From Jaenimonas drosophilae (lineage: Eukaryota; Euglenozoa; Kinetoplastea; Trypanosomatida; Trypanosomatidae): a DNA stretch of 64,000 nucleotides. Of the stretch, positions 27,693 to 36,016 are shown one piece after another; within the stretch, counting starts at the first letter, position 1, and each line of letters opens with the position of its first letter. A program made the position numbers and the translations under genes. The stretch lies in contig JASAON010001646.1 in the NCBI GenBank assembly GCA_030849065.1, forward strand, positions 62,001 to 126,000, given 5' to 3'. The notes beneath the pieces were generated by a model. It was not told the DNA's origin and did not search any database. It worked only from the letters and a program-made list of their open reading frames with translations.

Positions 27693-29771
27693 ATGCCCTC
27701 CATTCTTACTTCGAATGTGGAGTTGGCTCTGAAGGACATCATCCGCGGTACGATGGCCCGTGCCTTCCCCAGTCTCGCAAGCATTCCTGAGCCACTCATC
27801 ACGCTGGGAAAGGTGAGTGAGTACCAGTGCAACAACTCCATGGGTCTGGTGAAGGCTCTTTCTCAGCTCACCCCTCCGGTGAAGATGAGCCCCCAGATGG
27901 TTGGCGAGGAGTTGAAGAAGAACTTGTTGGAGAACGACCTCATCGACGAGTTCGAGCCCACCCCAAAGGGATTCATCAATGTGAGCGTACGAACGGGGTG
28001 GGTGGCCTCCATGGTTCATCGGGTGCTTCATGAGGGAATCAAGCCCCCGGCGGTGGAGAAGCAGCGTGTTCTGGTGGACTTCTCGTCGCCCAACATCGCT
28101 AAGGAGATGCACGTTGGCCACCTCCGCTCCACCATCATTGGTGAGAGCATCTGCCGCTTGATGGAGTTCTGCAACTACGACGTGTCGCGAATCAACCACG
28201 TTGGTGACTGGGGTACCGCCTTTGGCATGCTAATTCTCTACATTAAGCGCAACTTCCCTGATTTCCTCGACAATCCCCCAGATATCTCTGACCTCAACAC
28301 CTTCTACCGCAATGCGAAGCAGTGTTTTGATGAAGATGTGGAGTTCAAGGAGCAGGCGCGACTTGAGGTGGTGAAGCTTCAGGCACTGGAGGAGGACTCC
28401 ATCAAGACGTGGAAGTTCATCTGCGATGTCTCCCGGAATGAGTTCCAGAAGATTTACAGCCGTCTCGGCGTGAGGGTCGAGGAGCGCGGTGAGAGCTTTT
28501 ACAATCCTCTCATCCCTGAAGTACTGAAGAAGTTGGAGGAGGCTGGACAGCTGGAGGTGAGCGATGGGGCAAAGCTGATCGTCTCCAAGGTTCAGAAGTC
28601 CATCACGGAGCTTGACGTGAAGGACATGACCAAGCTGGCGAGCCAGCACTTGGCCAAGAACACGAAGGAAGGCAAGCGCTACCACCCTAACCTCCTCGCT
28701 GCCATGAAGCAGGTGGGCATTATGACCGGAGAGGAGGGACAGGAGGTGGTGGTGCTCAGCAAGAAGGAGACGAAGCCATGGGCGGACTTTGACATTCGCG
28801 TGGACCTGGATAAGCTGATGCTCCAGCTTGCCCCACTCTACAAGAAGGGCCTGGACCCCCTCTTCCGCGAGGTCTTTGAGGCTCAGGGACTCATCTCTGG
28901 GGATGAAATCACTGTTCCCCGCTTCACCTTCCCCTTGATGGTGGTGAAGAGCGATGGCGGCTTCACGTACGACACCACAGATATCGCAGGCATGTACCAC
29001 CGCTTCCACCTGGATGGCAACCGCCGTGTGATTTACTGCACCGATCTCGGTCAGTTCGAGCACTTCCGCATGGTGGCGCAGGTGGCGACGGACATGCACT
29101 GGATGGACAACGCCACTTGGGACCACGCCGGCTTTGGACTGGTGAGTGGCGCCGATGGAAAGAAGATCAAGTCGCGCTCCGGTGAGACCGCGAAGCTCAA
29201 GGACCTGCTGGATGAAGCATGCGAGCGCTCGTTGACCATTCTCAAGGAACGTGAGGCGGGTGACCGTGCCCAGGGCCACACCGAGGACGAGATGGAACAG
29301 CTTTCTCAGATTATTGGTATTGGTGCTATCAAGTACTTTGACCTGAAGCAAAACCGAACGAGCGACTACACCTTTAGCTACGACAAGATGCTGGACATGT
29401 CAGGCAATACTGCCGTCTTTCTTCTGTACCAGTATGCGCGCATGTGCTCCATCAAGAAGAAGGCAGGTGCCAGCGATGAGTCCCTGATGAACTTTGAGGC
29501 AATTACGCTCACCACTCCCCAGGAGAAGAAGCTCGCCATGTGCGCCTTCCGCTTCCAGTCAGTGATTTTGAAGACCGTGGAGGATCTTCTTCCGCATCAC
29601 CTCTCTGACTTTGCGTACGAGCTCATGTCGTGCTTTTCTGACTTCTTCCAGAACTGCAAGGTGGTTGGTGATGAGCACCAGGAGAGCCGTCTCTGCCTCC
29701 TTGAGCTCACCCGAATTACGTTGAAGCAGACGTTGAATATCCTCAACATCGAAGTTGCGGAGCGCATCTGA
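27693..29771 (+). CDS. Arginyl-tRNA synthetase
   Basis: 692 residues from the ATG at 27693, the first ATG after the AG at 27639-27640. Class Ia synthetase attaching Arg to tRNA-Arg. Visible: N-terminal additional domain (1-115), signature VLVDFSSPNIAKEMHVGHLR with HVGH at 140-143, INHVGDWGTAFGML, VKSDGGFTYDTTD, HAGFGLVSGADGKK and the KMSKS-equivalent KIKSRSGET (491-499), then the anticodon-binding domain with YDKMLDMSGNTAVFLLYQYAR and the C-terminal NIEVAERI. About 110 residues (297-407), Lys-rich with predicted helices, are inserted between DGAKLIV and VPRFTFP relative to human and bacterial enzymes as I recall them. Cytosol and mitochondrion may share it, but no targeting signal is evident. 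Confidence 0.95.
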   Translation: MPSILTSNVELALKDIIRGTMARAFPSLASIPEPLITLGKVSEYQCNNSMGLVKALSQLTPPVKMSPQMVGEELKKNLLENDLIDEFEPTPKGFINVSVRTGWVASMVHRVLHEGIKPPAVEKQRVLVDFSSPNIAKEMHVGHLRSTIIGESICRLMEFCNYDVSRINHVGDWGTAFGMLILYIKRNFPDFLDNPPDISDLNTFYRNAKQCFDEDVEFKEQARLEVVKLQALEEDSIKTWKFICDVSRNEFQKIYSRLGVRVEERGESFYNPLIPEVLKKLEEAGQLEVSDGAKLIVSKVQKSITELDVKDMTKLASQHLAKNTKEGKRYHPNLLAAMKQVGIMTGEEGQEVVVLSKKETKPWADFDIRVDLDKLMLQLAPLYKKGLDPLFREVFEAQGLISGDEITVPRFTFPLMVVKSDGGFTYDTTDIAGMYHRFHLDGNRRVIYCTDLGQFEHFRMVAQVATDMHWMDNATWDHAGFGLVSGADGKKIKSRSGETAKLKDLLDEACERSLTILKEREAGDRAQGHTEDEMEQLSQIIGIGAIKYFDLKQNRTSDYTFSYDKMLDMSGNTAVFLLYQYARMCSIKKKAGASDESLMNFEAITLTTPQEKKLAMCAFRFQSVILKTVEDLLPHHLSDFAYELMSCFSDFFQNCKVVGDEHQESRLCLLELTRITLKQTLNILNIEVAERI

Positions 29772-30111
29772 GACTGGTGGCGATACGAACCCTCACCCTG
29801 CTACTCTTCCGGGTGATGAAAAAAGATTGACGGCCGTGTTCGTCACAGTCGATATCAGCTTTTAATTTCTTTTATAATTAATTTGCCGTGCGCCGATATC
29901 TATCCTGTTGATGGGTGGTACATGCGGGCTACTATTCGATCATGTGCACAAGGTGATGTTGGTGGTTGTTGTGCGTCAGTGTGATGATACTCTTGGCGTA
30001 CATGCGTTGGACGAGTTTCACACTTCCACTGGATATTCTCCCCATCTTCTCATTTAACCTTTTACCTTGGTTTTTCGTCAGACCTGTATCACGGCCAAGG
30101 TTAGCACCTAC
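29772..30111. other. Intergenic
   Basis: A/T-rich just after the ArgRS stop (about 29,860-29,885). Pyrimidine tract about 30,030-30,078 with AG at 30080-30081 serves the JmjC gene. No gene seen. Confidence 0.5.
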
Positions 30112-31779
30112 ATGCAGAACTGGTATAGGCCTCATCCTTACGGGGTGTACCCCCGTGGCAACGCCCCCAATGCCAACGAGCTCACGGAGCGCTTCGGTAC
30201 TCTGTCGAAGCTCTACTTCGCTCGAACCAATGACGACAAAGAGCAAACGGAGGGTCCCTTCATTGATCTTATTCAGTACCTTCTGTCTTTCCTGAGCGTT
30301 CCCGAGTTGTGCCGTCTCTCCACCGTTTGTACCGGATGGTATGTGATGATCCATTGCACCGATGCATGGAAGCAGGCGTACCAAGCACTCTCCCCTTCTT
30401 ATCTTCGGTTCTGGCTGTCATGGAAGGATTCGGCTATCCAAGCCTATCTTCAATCCACGTTAGCAGATGGAGCACCGGCAGAGAAGCGACGACGCAGGGA
30501 GAAGACGGCAACGCCTCCCGCTCATGCCCCAGTCTGTGTGGGTCGTGCCTACTTTGGAGATCAACTATTCCAGGCGTGGATGTGCACCATCCTGCCACCG
30601 TACTACCATCTCCGTAAGGTTATGCCAACTGCTGCGGCTGTCTCGTCCTCAGCAGCTCCATCTGCCGACAGCAGCCGTTTGACCTCCGCCGCCTATCCCG
30701 CCAGGGCATCTCCAGTCCACGAAGAGGAGCCACCTCAATACGCCTCCACACTAAAACCTGTGGCACGTGTCAGCGGGACTAGTCTCTCCATCGAGGACTT
30801 CCGAGAGCGGTTTGAGGAGCCTGGCATCCCAGTCATTCTCACCGGCATCGCCACGGAGTGGCCACTCTTCCACTGCCTTCAGGGCCGCTTTGACAACTTG
30901 GCAAAGCGCAAGGCGGACCTCGTTCGTTCCAATGCCACGACGGAGGATCCGCTTCGTTGTGAGTTCACCCGCATGAGTCTGGAGGATTACGTTCACTACG
31001 CAACCGAGCAGAACGATGAACGCCCCATTTACATGTTTGATGCCGAGTTTGGCAGCGTGTTGGATGCGGAGCGACTCTACACCGTCCCGCCCCACTTTGC
31101 CGCAGACGACTTCTTCTCCACTCTGGGCGCGGCTCGGCCAAAGTTCCGCTGGATTATTGCCGGACCCGCACGTGGTGGCAGTAGCTTTCACGTTGACCCC
31201 AACTACACCCACGCATGGAACGCCAACCTGACGGGGCGCAAGAGGTGGCTCTTCTTCCCACCAGGCCATGCCCCACCTGGAGTTGTGCCGAGTCACGACA
31301 TGGCCGAGGTAGCTACACCAGTCTCTCTCACGGAGTGGATGCTCAACTACTACGATGCTAGCGTGGAGCAGCTGGGCTCGGTAGGCTACGAGTGCATCGC
31401 CGAGGCGGGAGAGATCGTGTTCGTGCCCAGTGGCTGGTGGCACTACGTCATTAACCTGGAGGACTCCGTTGCCATCACCCAGAACTATGTCTCACGAAGC
31501 AATCTTCCGCATGTGCTGAAGTTTCTTCGCGCCATGAAAGGATCCATCTCGGGTATTGATGAAGATGCGGATGATGCCACAGCTGATGGCACAGAACGAC
31601 GACAGAAGGGCTTTGCCGCAGAATTTACTCGTGCCATGACAGCCGCTCACCCAGACCTGATGAAGCGGATGGAGGATCGACTCGAAGCGGAACATCAGGC
31701 CCGAGAGGCACGGCGCATTGGACGGCTGACGATGCTCGATGCGAGTGCAGCGGAAAGCGGGTTTCAGTTCGCCTTCTAA
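30112..31779 (+). CDS. F-box and JmjC domain protein, JMJD6-like
   Basis: 555 residues from the ATG at 30112, 31 bases after the acceptor AG. Residues 48-90 are an F-box-like motif (FIDLIQYLLSFLSVPELCRLS), which could link to an SCF ubiquitin ligase through Skp1. Residues 225-465 are a JmjC dioxygenase domain: the iron ligands are H360 and D362 (SSFHVDPNYTHAWN) and H444 (VPSGWWHYVINL), with K377 in GRKRWLFF positioned for 2-oxoglutarate. Layout follows JMJD6, an Fe(II)/2-oxoglutarate lysyl hydroxylase and proposed arginine demethylase. Residues 120-220 form a Pro/Ala/Ser linker. The metal site looks complete, so it is probably active; substrate unknown. Confidence 0.9.
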   Translation: MQNWYRPHPYGVYPRGNAPNANELTERFGTLSKLYFARTNDDKEQTEGPFIDLIQYLLSFLSVPELCRLSTVCTGWYVMIHCTDAWKQAYQALSPSYLRFWLSWKDSAIQAYLQSTLADGAPAEKRRRREKTATPPAHAPVCVGRAYFGDQLFQAWMCTILPPYYHLRKVMPTAAAVSSSAAPSADSSRLTSAAYPARASPVHEEEPPQYASTLKPVARVSGTSLSIEDFRERFEEPGIPVILTGIATEWPLFHCLQGRFDNLAKRKADLVRSNATTEDPLRCEFTRMSLEDYVHYATEQNDERPIYMFDAEFGSVLDAERLYTVPPHFAADDFFSTLGAARPKFRWIIAGPARGGSSFHVDPNYTHAWNANLTGRKRWLFFPPGHAPPGVVPSHDMAEVATPVSLTEWMLNYYDASVEQLGSVGYECIAEAGEIVFVPSGWWHYVINLEDSVAITQNYVSRSNLPHVLKFLRAMKGSISGIDEDADDATADGTERRQKGFAAEFTRAMTAAHPDLMKRMEDRLEAEHQAREARRIGRLTMLDASAAESGFQFAF

Positions 31780-32256
31780 GCCACGGGCCCATCCCCTGGC
31801 AGATGGTTGCGAAGACTGTGGCACTTCCCTCTGTTGCGTGTACTCTGAACCTGCACATTTACTGTTGCGTGAAGCCATCGCGTAGGGTAGAGGTTGGAGT
31901 GGAAGGTAACGAACATGCACACACCATTTCCATCCTTCGGCGTGATCATTCTATTTCTGCTACCCCATCACAATTTTTTGTTTTTTTTTTCTGTATCGTG
32001 CCTAAACCTTCGGTACCTCTATTGGAGAGGGGCAATCTACTCCCAAGTGTAATTGTGCTAAGCGTGGTGATCATCTCCCATGGTCGTATGGGATGGATCT
32101 TAGTTGTGAGCTGGTATGACAGTGAGAAGCATTGACTCTGTCTTTGTGGTTATCAACGATGTGTGGACGATGCTGTTGTTGCTCCTTTATTATCTCACAA
32201 TTTGCGTTTTTTTTTAGGTTGATACGCCACACTCACACCCGTTTACTTCACCAGCC
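31780..32256. other. Intergenic
   Basis: T-runs at about 31977-31990 and 32205-32215; the second, with AG at 32216-32217, is a textbook spliced-leader acceptor for the Gln-rich gene. No gene seen. Confidence 0.6.
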
Positions 32257-32715
32257 ATGTCCTACGGCCAGCCTCAGCAGTATGCCCAGCAGGGTCAGTA
32301 CCAGCAGGGCTACCCCCAGCAGGGTCAATACCAGCAGCAGCAGGGGTACGCCCAGCAGGGCCAGTACCAGCAACAGCAGGGGTATGCCCAGCAGGGCTAC
32401 CAGCAGCAGCAGGGCTACAACCGTGAGATGGAGATGGAGCGCCGTGAGCACCAGGAGCAGCAGCGTGAGCAGAACGAATACAACCGTGAGCGCCGTGAGG
32501 AACAACGCGAGCGGATGGAGAACAATATGGGCGGCGGCGGTTATGGGCCAGGCCCTGGATGCGGTGGCTATGGACCAGGCCCTGGCTGCGGTGGTGGTAT
32601 GCCCATGATGGAGATGGAACGTGAGCGCCACGAAGAGCGCCGTGAGGAGCGCTTTGAGCGCCGTGAGGAGCGTCGTGAGGAACGCCGCGAGGAGCGCATG
32701 GACGGCTTCTATTAA
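32257..32715 (+). CDS. Gln/Tyr/Gly-rich low-complexity protein
   Basis: 152 residues in three parts. Residues 5-54 are imperfect repeats of YAQQGQYQQQQG, prion-like in composition. Residues 55-90 and 118-150 are Arg/Glu-rich (ERREERREERREER), probably charged single helices. Between them is a duplicated GGYGPGPGC unit. No globular domain, signal or membrane segment. Such sequences favour self-association or condensates; that is inference. The start is fixed by the acceptor AG at 32216-32217, leaving a 39-base 5' UTR. The next genes at 35091 and 36017 also carry Tyr/Pro/Gln-rich tails. Confidence 0.8.
   Translation: MSYGQPQQYAQQGQYQQGYPQQGQYQQQQGYAQQGQYQQQQGYAQQGYQQQQGYNREMEMERREHQEQQREQNEYNRERREEQRERMENNMGGGGYGPGPGCGGYGPGPGCGGGMPMMEMERERHEERREERFERREERREERREERMDGFY
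32281..32415 (+). repeat. Four imperfect tandem repeats of 30-36 bases inside the Gln-rich gene
   Basis: Units at 32281-32310, 32311-32346, 32347-32382 and 32383-32415 each start TAYSCCCAGCAGGG and end in CAG runs plus GGS. Length differences are multiples of three, so expansion or contraction keeps the frame. Confidence 0.9.
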
Positions 32716-33446
32716 GCCGTACTGCTTCTTTCCTCACCACCATTTTATTCAGTTCCAATCACGCTCTAGGTCATCGCTCTTTTCATGTCCTCCTCTCCTC
32801 TGTCTGTGAGGCTCCAGACGCACTCCCCCAACGAAGACAAAAGGACTGCTTGACATGTTAGAGTACTAGGATTACTTCGTGCCCTTCTTAGGTGTTTCCT
32901 CTTATTTTTCGAAGTATAATCATGGCGTTGCTTTATTCTTTTCTGTTTACTTCTCTTACTGGTTGAGGGGGGGTTGGATCACAGCACCGGGAAATCGTAT
33001 GTGAAACGCTGGTGTAACAACAGAGCTGTATGAGCCCTCACCATCGCTCCTCCATTCTGATGTCCTCTTTGTCCTTCCTCTCTCCAGTACAGTTCGTTGC
33101 GTTGGTTTCATCCCATCCCATGTGGTTCCATGAGGCGTCGAATCCTTATGGAGTCGCTGACCTCCGAAACGAAAACCTTCTTATTCTCCACATGGATAGC
33201 GATACGCTGCGGCTTTGCTCTGTTGTTGTCGGTAGCTAATCCCGCCTGGAGTCTACCCTCGTGGTCGGCAACGGGTAGTTGCACCAAAAGTGCGCCGCTT
33301 CTCCAAACAAACTGCTTGAATGGCTTCCTCATTATACTGAGCTACTGAGAGAGTGTTCGTCAACTGTCAAGTGTTGATTCATGTACTGAACCTCTTCCAA
33401 ACACTCGTCACTGTCATTAGGTGCATCACAGTCCTAGACTCTGGAG
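32716..33446. other. Intergenic, 0.73 kb
   Basis: No gene recognised. The AG at 33419-33420, after a C/T-rich stretch, is the likely acceptor for the next gene. Confidence 0.5.
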
Positions 33447-34748
33447 ATGGGTTTTCTGGCCAGCTACTACGACAAGCTTGCCACAGAGAAACGGTTGGAG
33501 CCTCTCCTCAACCTAGGACTCTATGATGAGCGAGTCTATGAAGTCATTGAACGACATCACCTGAGCGAAGATGTGGTGGATATGCTTCCCTCTCCTGTAG
33601 CGGCCCAATTTCTGGCACGTGGAATGTGCTACGATCCCATAAATGAGCCCGTGATGCGACACTTCATTCGAATCTGTATGATGCTCTCGCGCTACCGCAG
33701 CGTAGAAGAAGGAGCCGCGCTCTCCACACTCATCGGGAACTGCGGCCTGCCGGAGCAGTACCGCATGAACATGTTCAACTTCAGCGAAACCTATCGTCAC
33801 ATGATCCTATCTCAGTCGTACTTCCCCCAGCGTGCAGTGCTTCGGTTGCTGTCCTACATCTTTTGCGATGATGTCCTGTCCGATGCCGTTGCTCAGCTGC
33901 AGTACAAGTCGGATATTCTTAATCATATCAACAAGGTCTACGTCACCACGCCGGACTTCTCCTCCTGGAGATTTTCCGTGCGGTGTATGTCTTTAGCAGG
34001 GGGGTTCAATGAGGATCGTTCGGATGTAGAGTACACCGAGGCACTGACACGGGTAGTCACCCAAGTTGTGCCGGAGTTCCTCATGTACTTTGTACCGGCC
34101 TTCTTCTACGCTCGCTTCCGCTTTTATCCTGCCCGTGTGCGTGGAATCACCCCGCGTTGGCTTGCCCGTCAGCGTGCAGGTTTCTCAGCCTTGTGTTGTG
34201 CACTACTGGGAATCAATGCCAACTCGATTCTTGAGTACCGAACGCACAGCCACCGGGTGCTCTACGAGCTGAGGAAGTCTCAGGAATTCCGCCGTCGTCG
34301 TGGAGCAGCTAAACGAGGTGTGGAGTACCCGCACAATGCCTACTTCGACAACCTGGAAGGCGTGACACGCCGCATCTACTCCATGCAGCTCACCACCTAC
34401 ACCGTGACAGGTATGGGTCTGGCTCTAAGTTTGCTTCCTCTGACGTCGGTGACCTTTCCCAAGTTCATGGGAGATGTGGTATGGCGTCACCCCTTTGTGC
34501 CGCGCCTCTTTCCTGCTCTGGTTGGCCTCCACGCTGCGTCTCGTTGTCTCGTCCCCTTCGTACTCGCTCCCTTCACGGCAGTATCCCTCTTCCGGGCCAA
34601 CGTCTTCACCGGCTCCACACTGTACGACCACTACGTGGAGATGCGGATGCGACTCTGGCATCGCAAGGTGGATGTTGCTTTTGATACGAGCACAGCTGAC
34701 GTGGAGGAGGTTGACGTCACCGCCGCCGTTAAGAAGAACCGGGCGTAG
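33447..34748 (+). CDS. Predicted membrane protein, possibly N-myristoylated, unknown function
   Basis: 433 residues. It starts MGFLAS, a good N-myristoylation context (Gly2, Ser6). The N-terminal 215 residues look globular and helical. Hydrophobic segments at about 213-232 (FLMYFVPAFFYARF), 258-275 (GFSALCCALLGI), 338-357 (TVTGMGLALSLLPLTSV) and 376-402 suggest two to four membrane passes, with basic clusters between them. The C-terminal 30 residues are charged. I do not recognise a family; a mitochondrial or flagellar membrane location cannot be decided from the sequence. A 27-base 5' UTR follows the AG at 33419-33420. Confidence 0.7.
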   Translation: MGFLASYYDKLATEKRLEPLLNLGLYDERVYEVIERHHLSEDVVDMLPSPVAAQFLARGMCYDPINEPVMRHFIRICMMLSRYRSVEEGAALSTLIGNCGLPEQYRMNMFNFSETYRHMILSQSYFPQRAVLRLLSYIFCDDVLSDAVAQLQYKSDILNHINKVYVTTPDFSSWRFSVRCMSLAGGFNEDRSDVEYTEALTRVVTQVVPEFLMYFVPAFFYARFRFYPARVRGITPRWLARQRAGFSALCCALLGINANSILEYRTHSHRVLYELRKSQEFRRRRGAAKRGVEYPHNAYFDNLEGVTRRIYSMQLTTYTVTGMGLALSLLPLTSVTFPKFMGDVVWRHPFVPRLFPALVGLHAASRCLVPFVLAPFTAVSLFRANVFTGSTLYDHYVEMRMRLWHRKVDVAFDTSTADVEEVDVTAAVKKNRA

Positions 34749-35090
34749 GCAACACGCTACGCTGGTGTTGTGTTGTGTGACGAGTAACCCAGTCTCACTT
34801 CCCAGCGCTGCTGAAGGACATCACTCTTGGCCTAGATGCCCATGTAGCTACTCCTATCTTCACTGCTCAGCATGTGATGTGTACTGATCATTGGATGCTC
34901 CTTGTCTCTCTTGTCTCTCTCACGTCTACTGCAGTCGTTGCTCCTTTCAAATCACCAACAACACCAAAGTCTTCTGTTTCACTCCGCAGAACCACGTGCT
35001 CTGGATTTCAGATTTACCCTGGCCCTCACTGGCTGAGCGTGTACCTGTGTGCGTATCACAGAGTGTCCTCTTTCCAAGAGTAGAATCTCC
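34749..35090. other. Intergenic
   Basis: C/T-rich tract about 34,898-34,925 and AG at 34933-34934 form the likely acceptor for the next gene. No gene seen. Confidence 0.5.
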
Positions 35091-35768
35091 ATGCCCCCTC
35101 CCCCGCCGACCCATGCTCCACGACGGGGAGGACAACCAAATCCCGCCAGTGGGCCGCTTGAACTCAACCTGCGCATCTCGGAAGGCGCACTTCTCGCTCA
35201 GACGCTGAACTCCTTGAAAGGGTCCGTGAACGATGCCAAAGTTGCCCTGGCAGCGGGATCTTCCCAACGCCGTAGTGCCAGCCCTGAGGCTGCCGCATCG
35301 CAGTCTGCCACAGGAGGTGGGCTTGAGGTGGATGCACTTCAATTCGTGTATAGCAAGCGACAGGAGGTAGCAGCTGCCGAGCAGCAAGAAGATGCTCAGT
35401 TTGGTCCTTCCAACCCTCAGTACGCTGGATTCTTTGGAGAGATTCAACGTGGCCGCGGAGACTACTCAGCTCAGCAACACTTCCAGCAGCTGCAGCACTA
35501 CCTCGGTGCGGCAGGTTTGGTAGCCCCCTCGGTGACGTCCGACAGCCCAGCCGGTCGTGCGCTGATCAATCCCTACTCCGCCACTCCACATTCGCGCCTC
35601 ACTGGTGTGGCCATTCCAGTAGCTCGTCAGCCACCTCCTCAGGCTTACGCTCCTGCCCCGCAGCAGCCGTATGCTGTTGCCCCCAGCTACCCCTATCAAC
35701 CTTATCCACCTCAGCCCCAAGGATATATGCAGCAACCGCAGATGTCCTACGGCTACCGGCCATACTAG
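35091..35768 (+). CDS. Pro/Gln/Tyr-rich protein, unknown function
   Basis: 225 residues from the ATG at 35091; the frame extends 14 codons upstream only with GTG. It starts with a Pro run (MPPPPPTHAPRRGG), then a more ordered part about residues 25-150 (LELNLRISEGALLAQTLNSL, LQFVYSKRQE, and YAGFFGEIQRGRGDYSAQQH). The last 60 residues are a Tyr/Pro/Gln/Ala tail ending MSYGYRPY. No known domain seen. An RNA-binding or cytoskeletal adaptor role would fit the composition but there is no direct evidence. Confidence 0.75.
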   Translation: MPPPPPTHAPRRGGQPNPASGPLELNLRISEGALLAQTLNSLKGSVNDAKVALAAGSSQRRSASPEAAASQSATGGGLEVDALQFVYSKRQEVAAAEQQEDAQFGPSNPQYAGFFGEIQRGRGDYSAQQHFQQLQHYLGAAGLVAPSVTSDSPAGRALINPYSATPHSRLTGVAIPVARQPPPQAYAPAPQQPYAVAPSYPYQPYPPQPQGYMQQPQMSYGYRPY

Positions 35769-36016
35769 GCGGCTCTACCTTGTTTGCTGACACACACACA
35801 GACGCAGACAAACTGAACACCACGCAACGTGGACAAGACAAGAGATATGCTTCACACTGCCTGCCAGCAATGATGCAAACACTTTTTTTTTTCTATTGCT
35901 CCACGTTGCCATCTTGCTTAGCGTATCAACGGTTTCACATCCGTCAAAGGTGATTGACTGGGTCATAACCCATCCACCCTCTTCACTACGCACCAATTAT
36001 CAGGACCTACACTGGA
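35769..36016. other. Intergenic with clear splice acceptor
   Basis: A T-run at 35883-35892, further pyrimidines, and AG at 35920-35921, giving a 95-base 5' UTR for the coiled-coil gene. Confidence 0.5.

Noticed and set aside
28230..29351. 373-codon antisense frame within ArgRS
   Set aside because: Long antisense frames are expected opposite genes with GC-rich third positions; no domain and opposite to the array direction. The same applies to 4114-4815 and 59568-60662.
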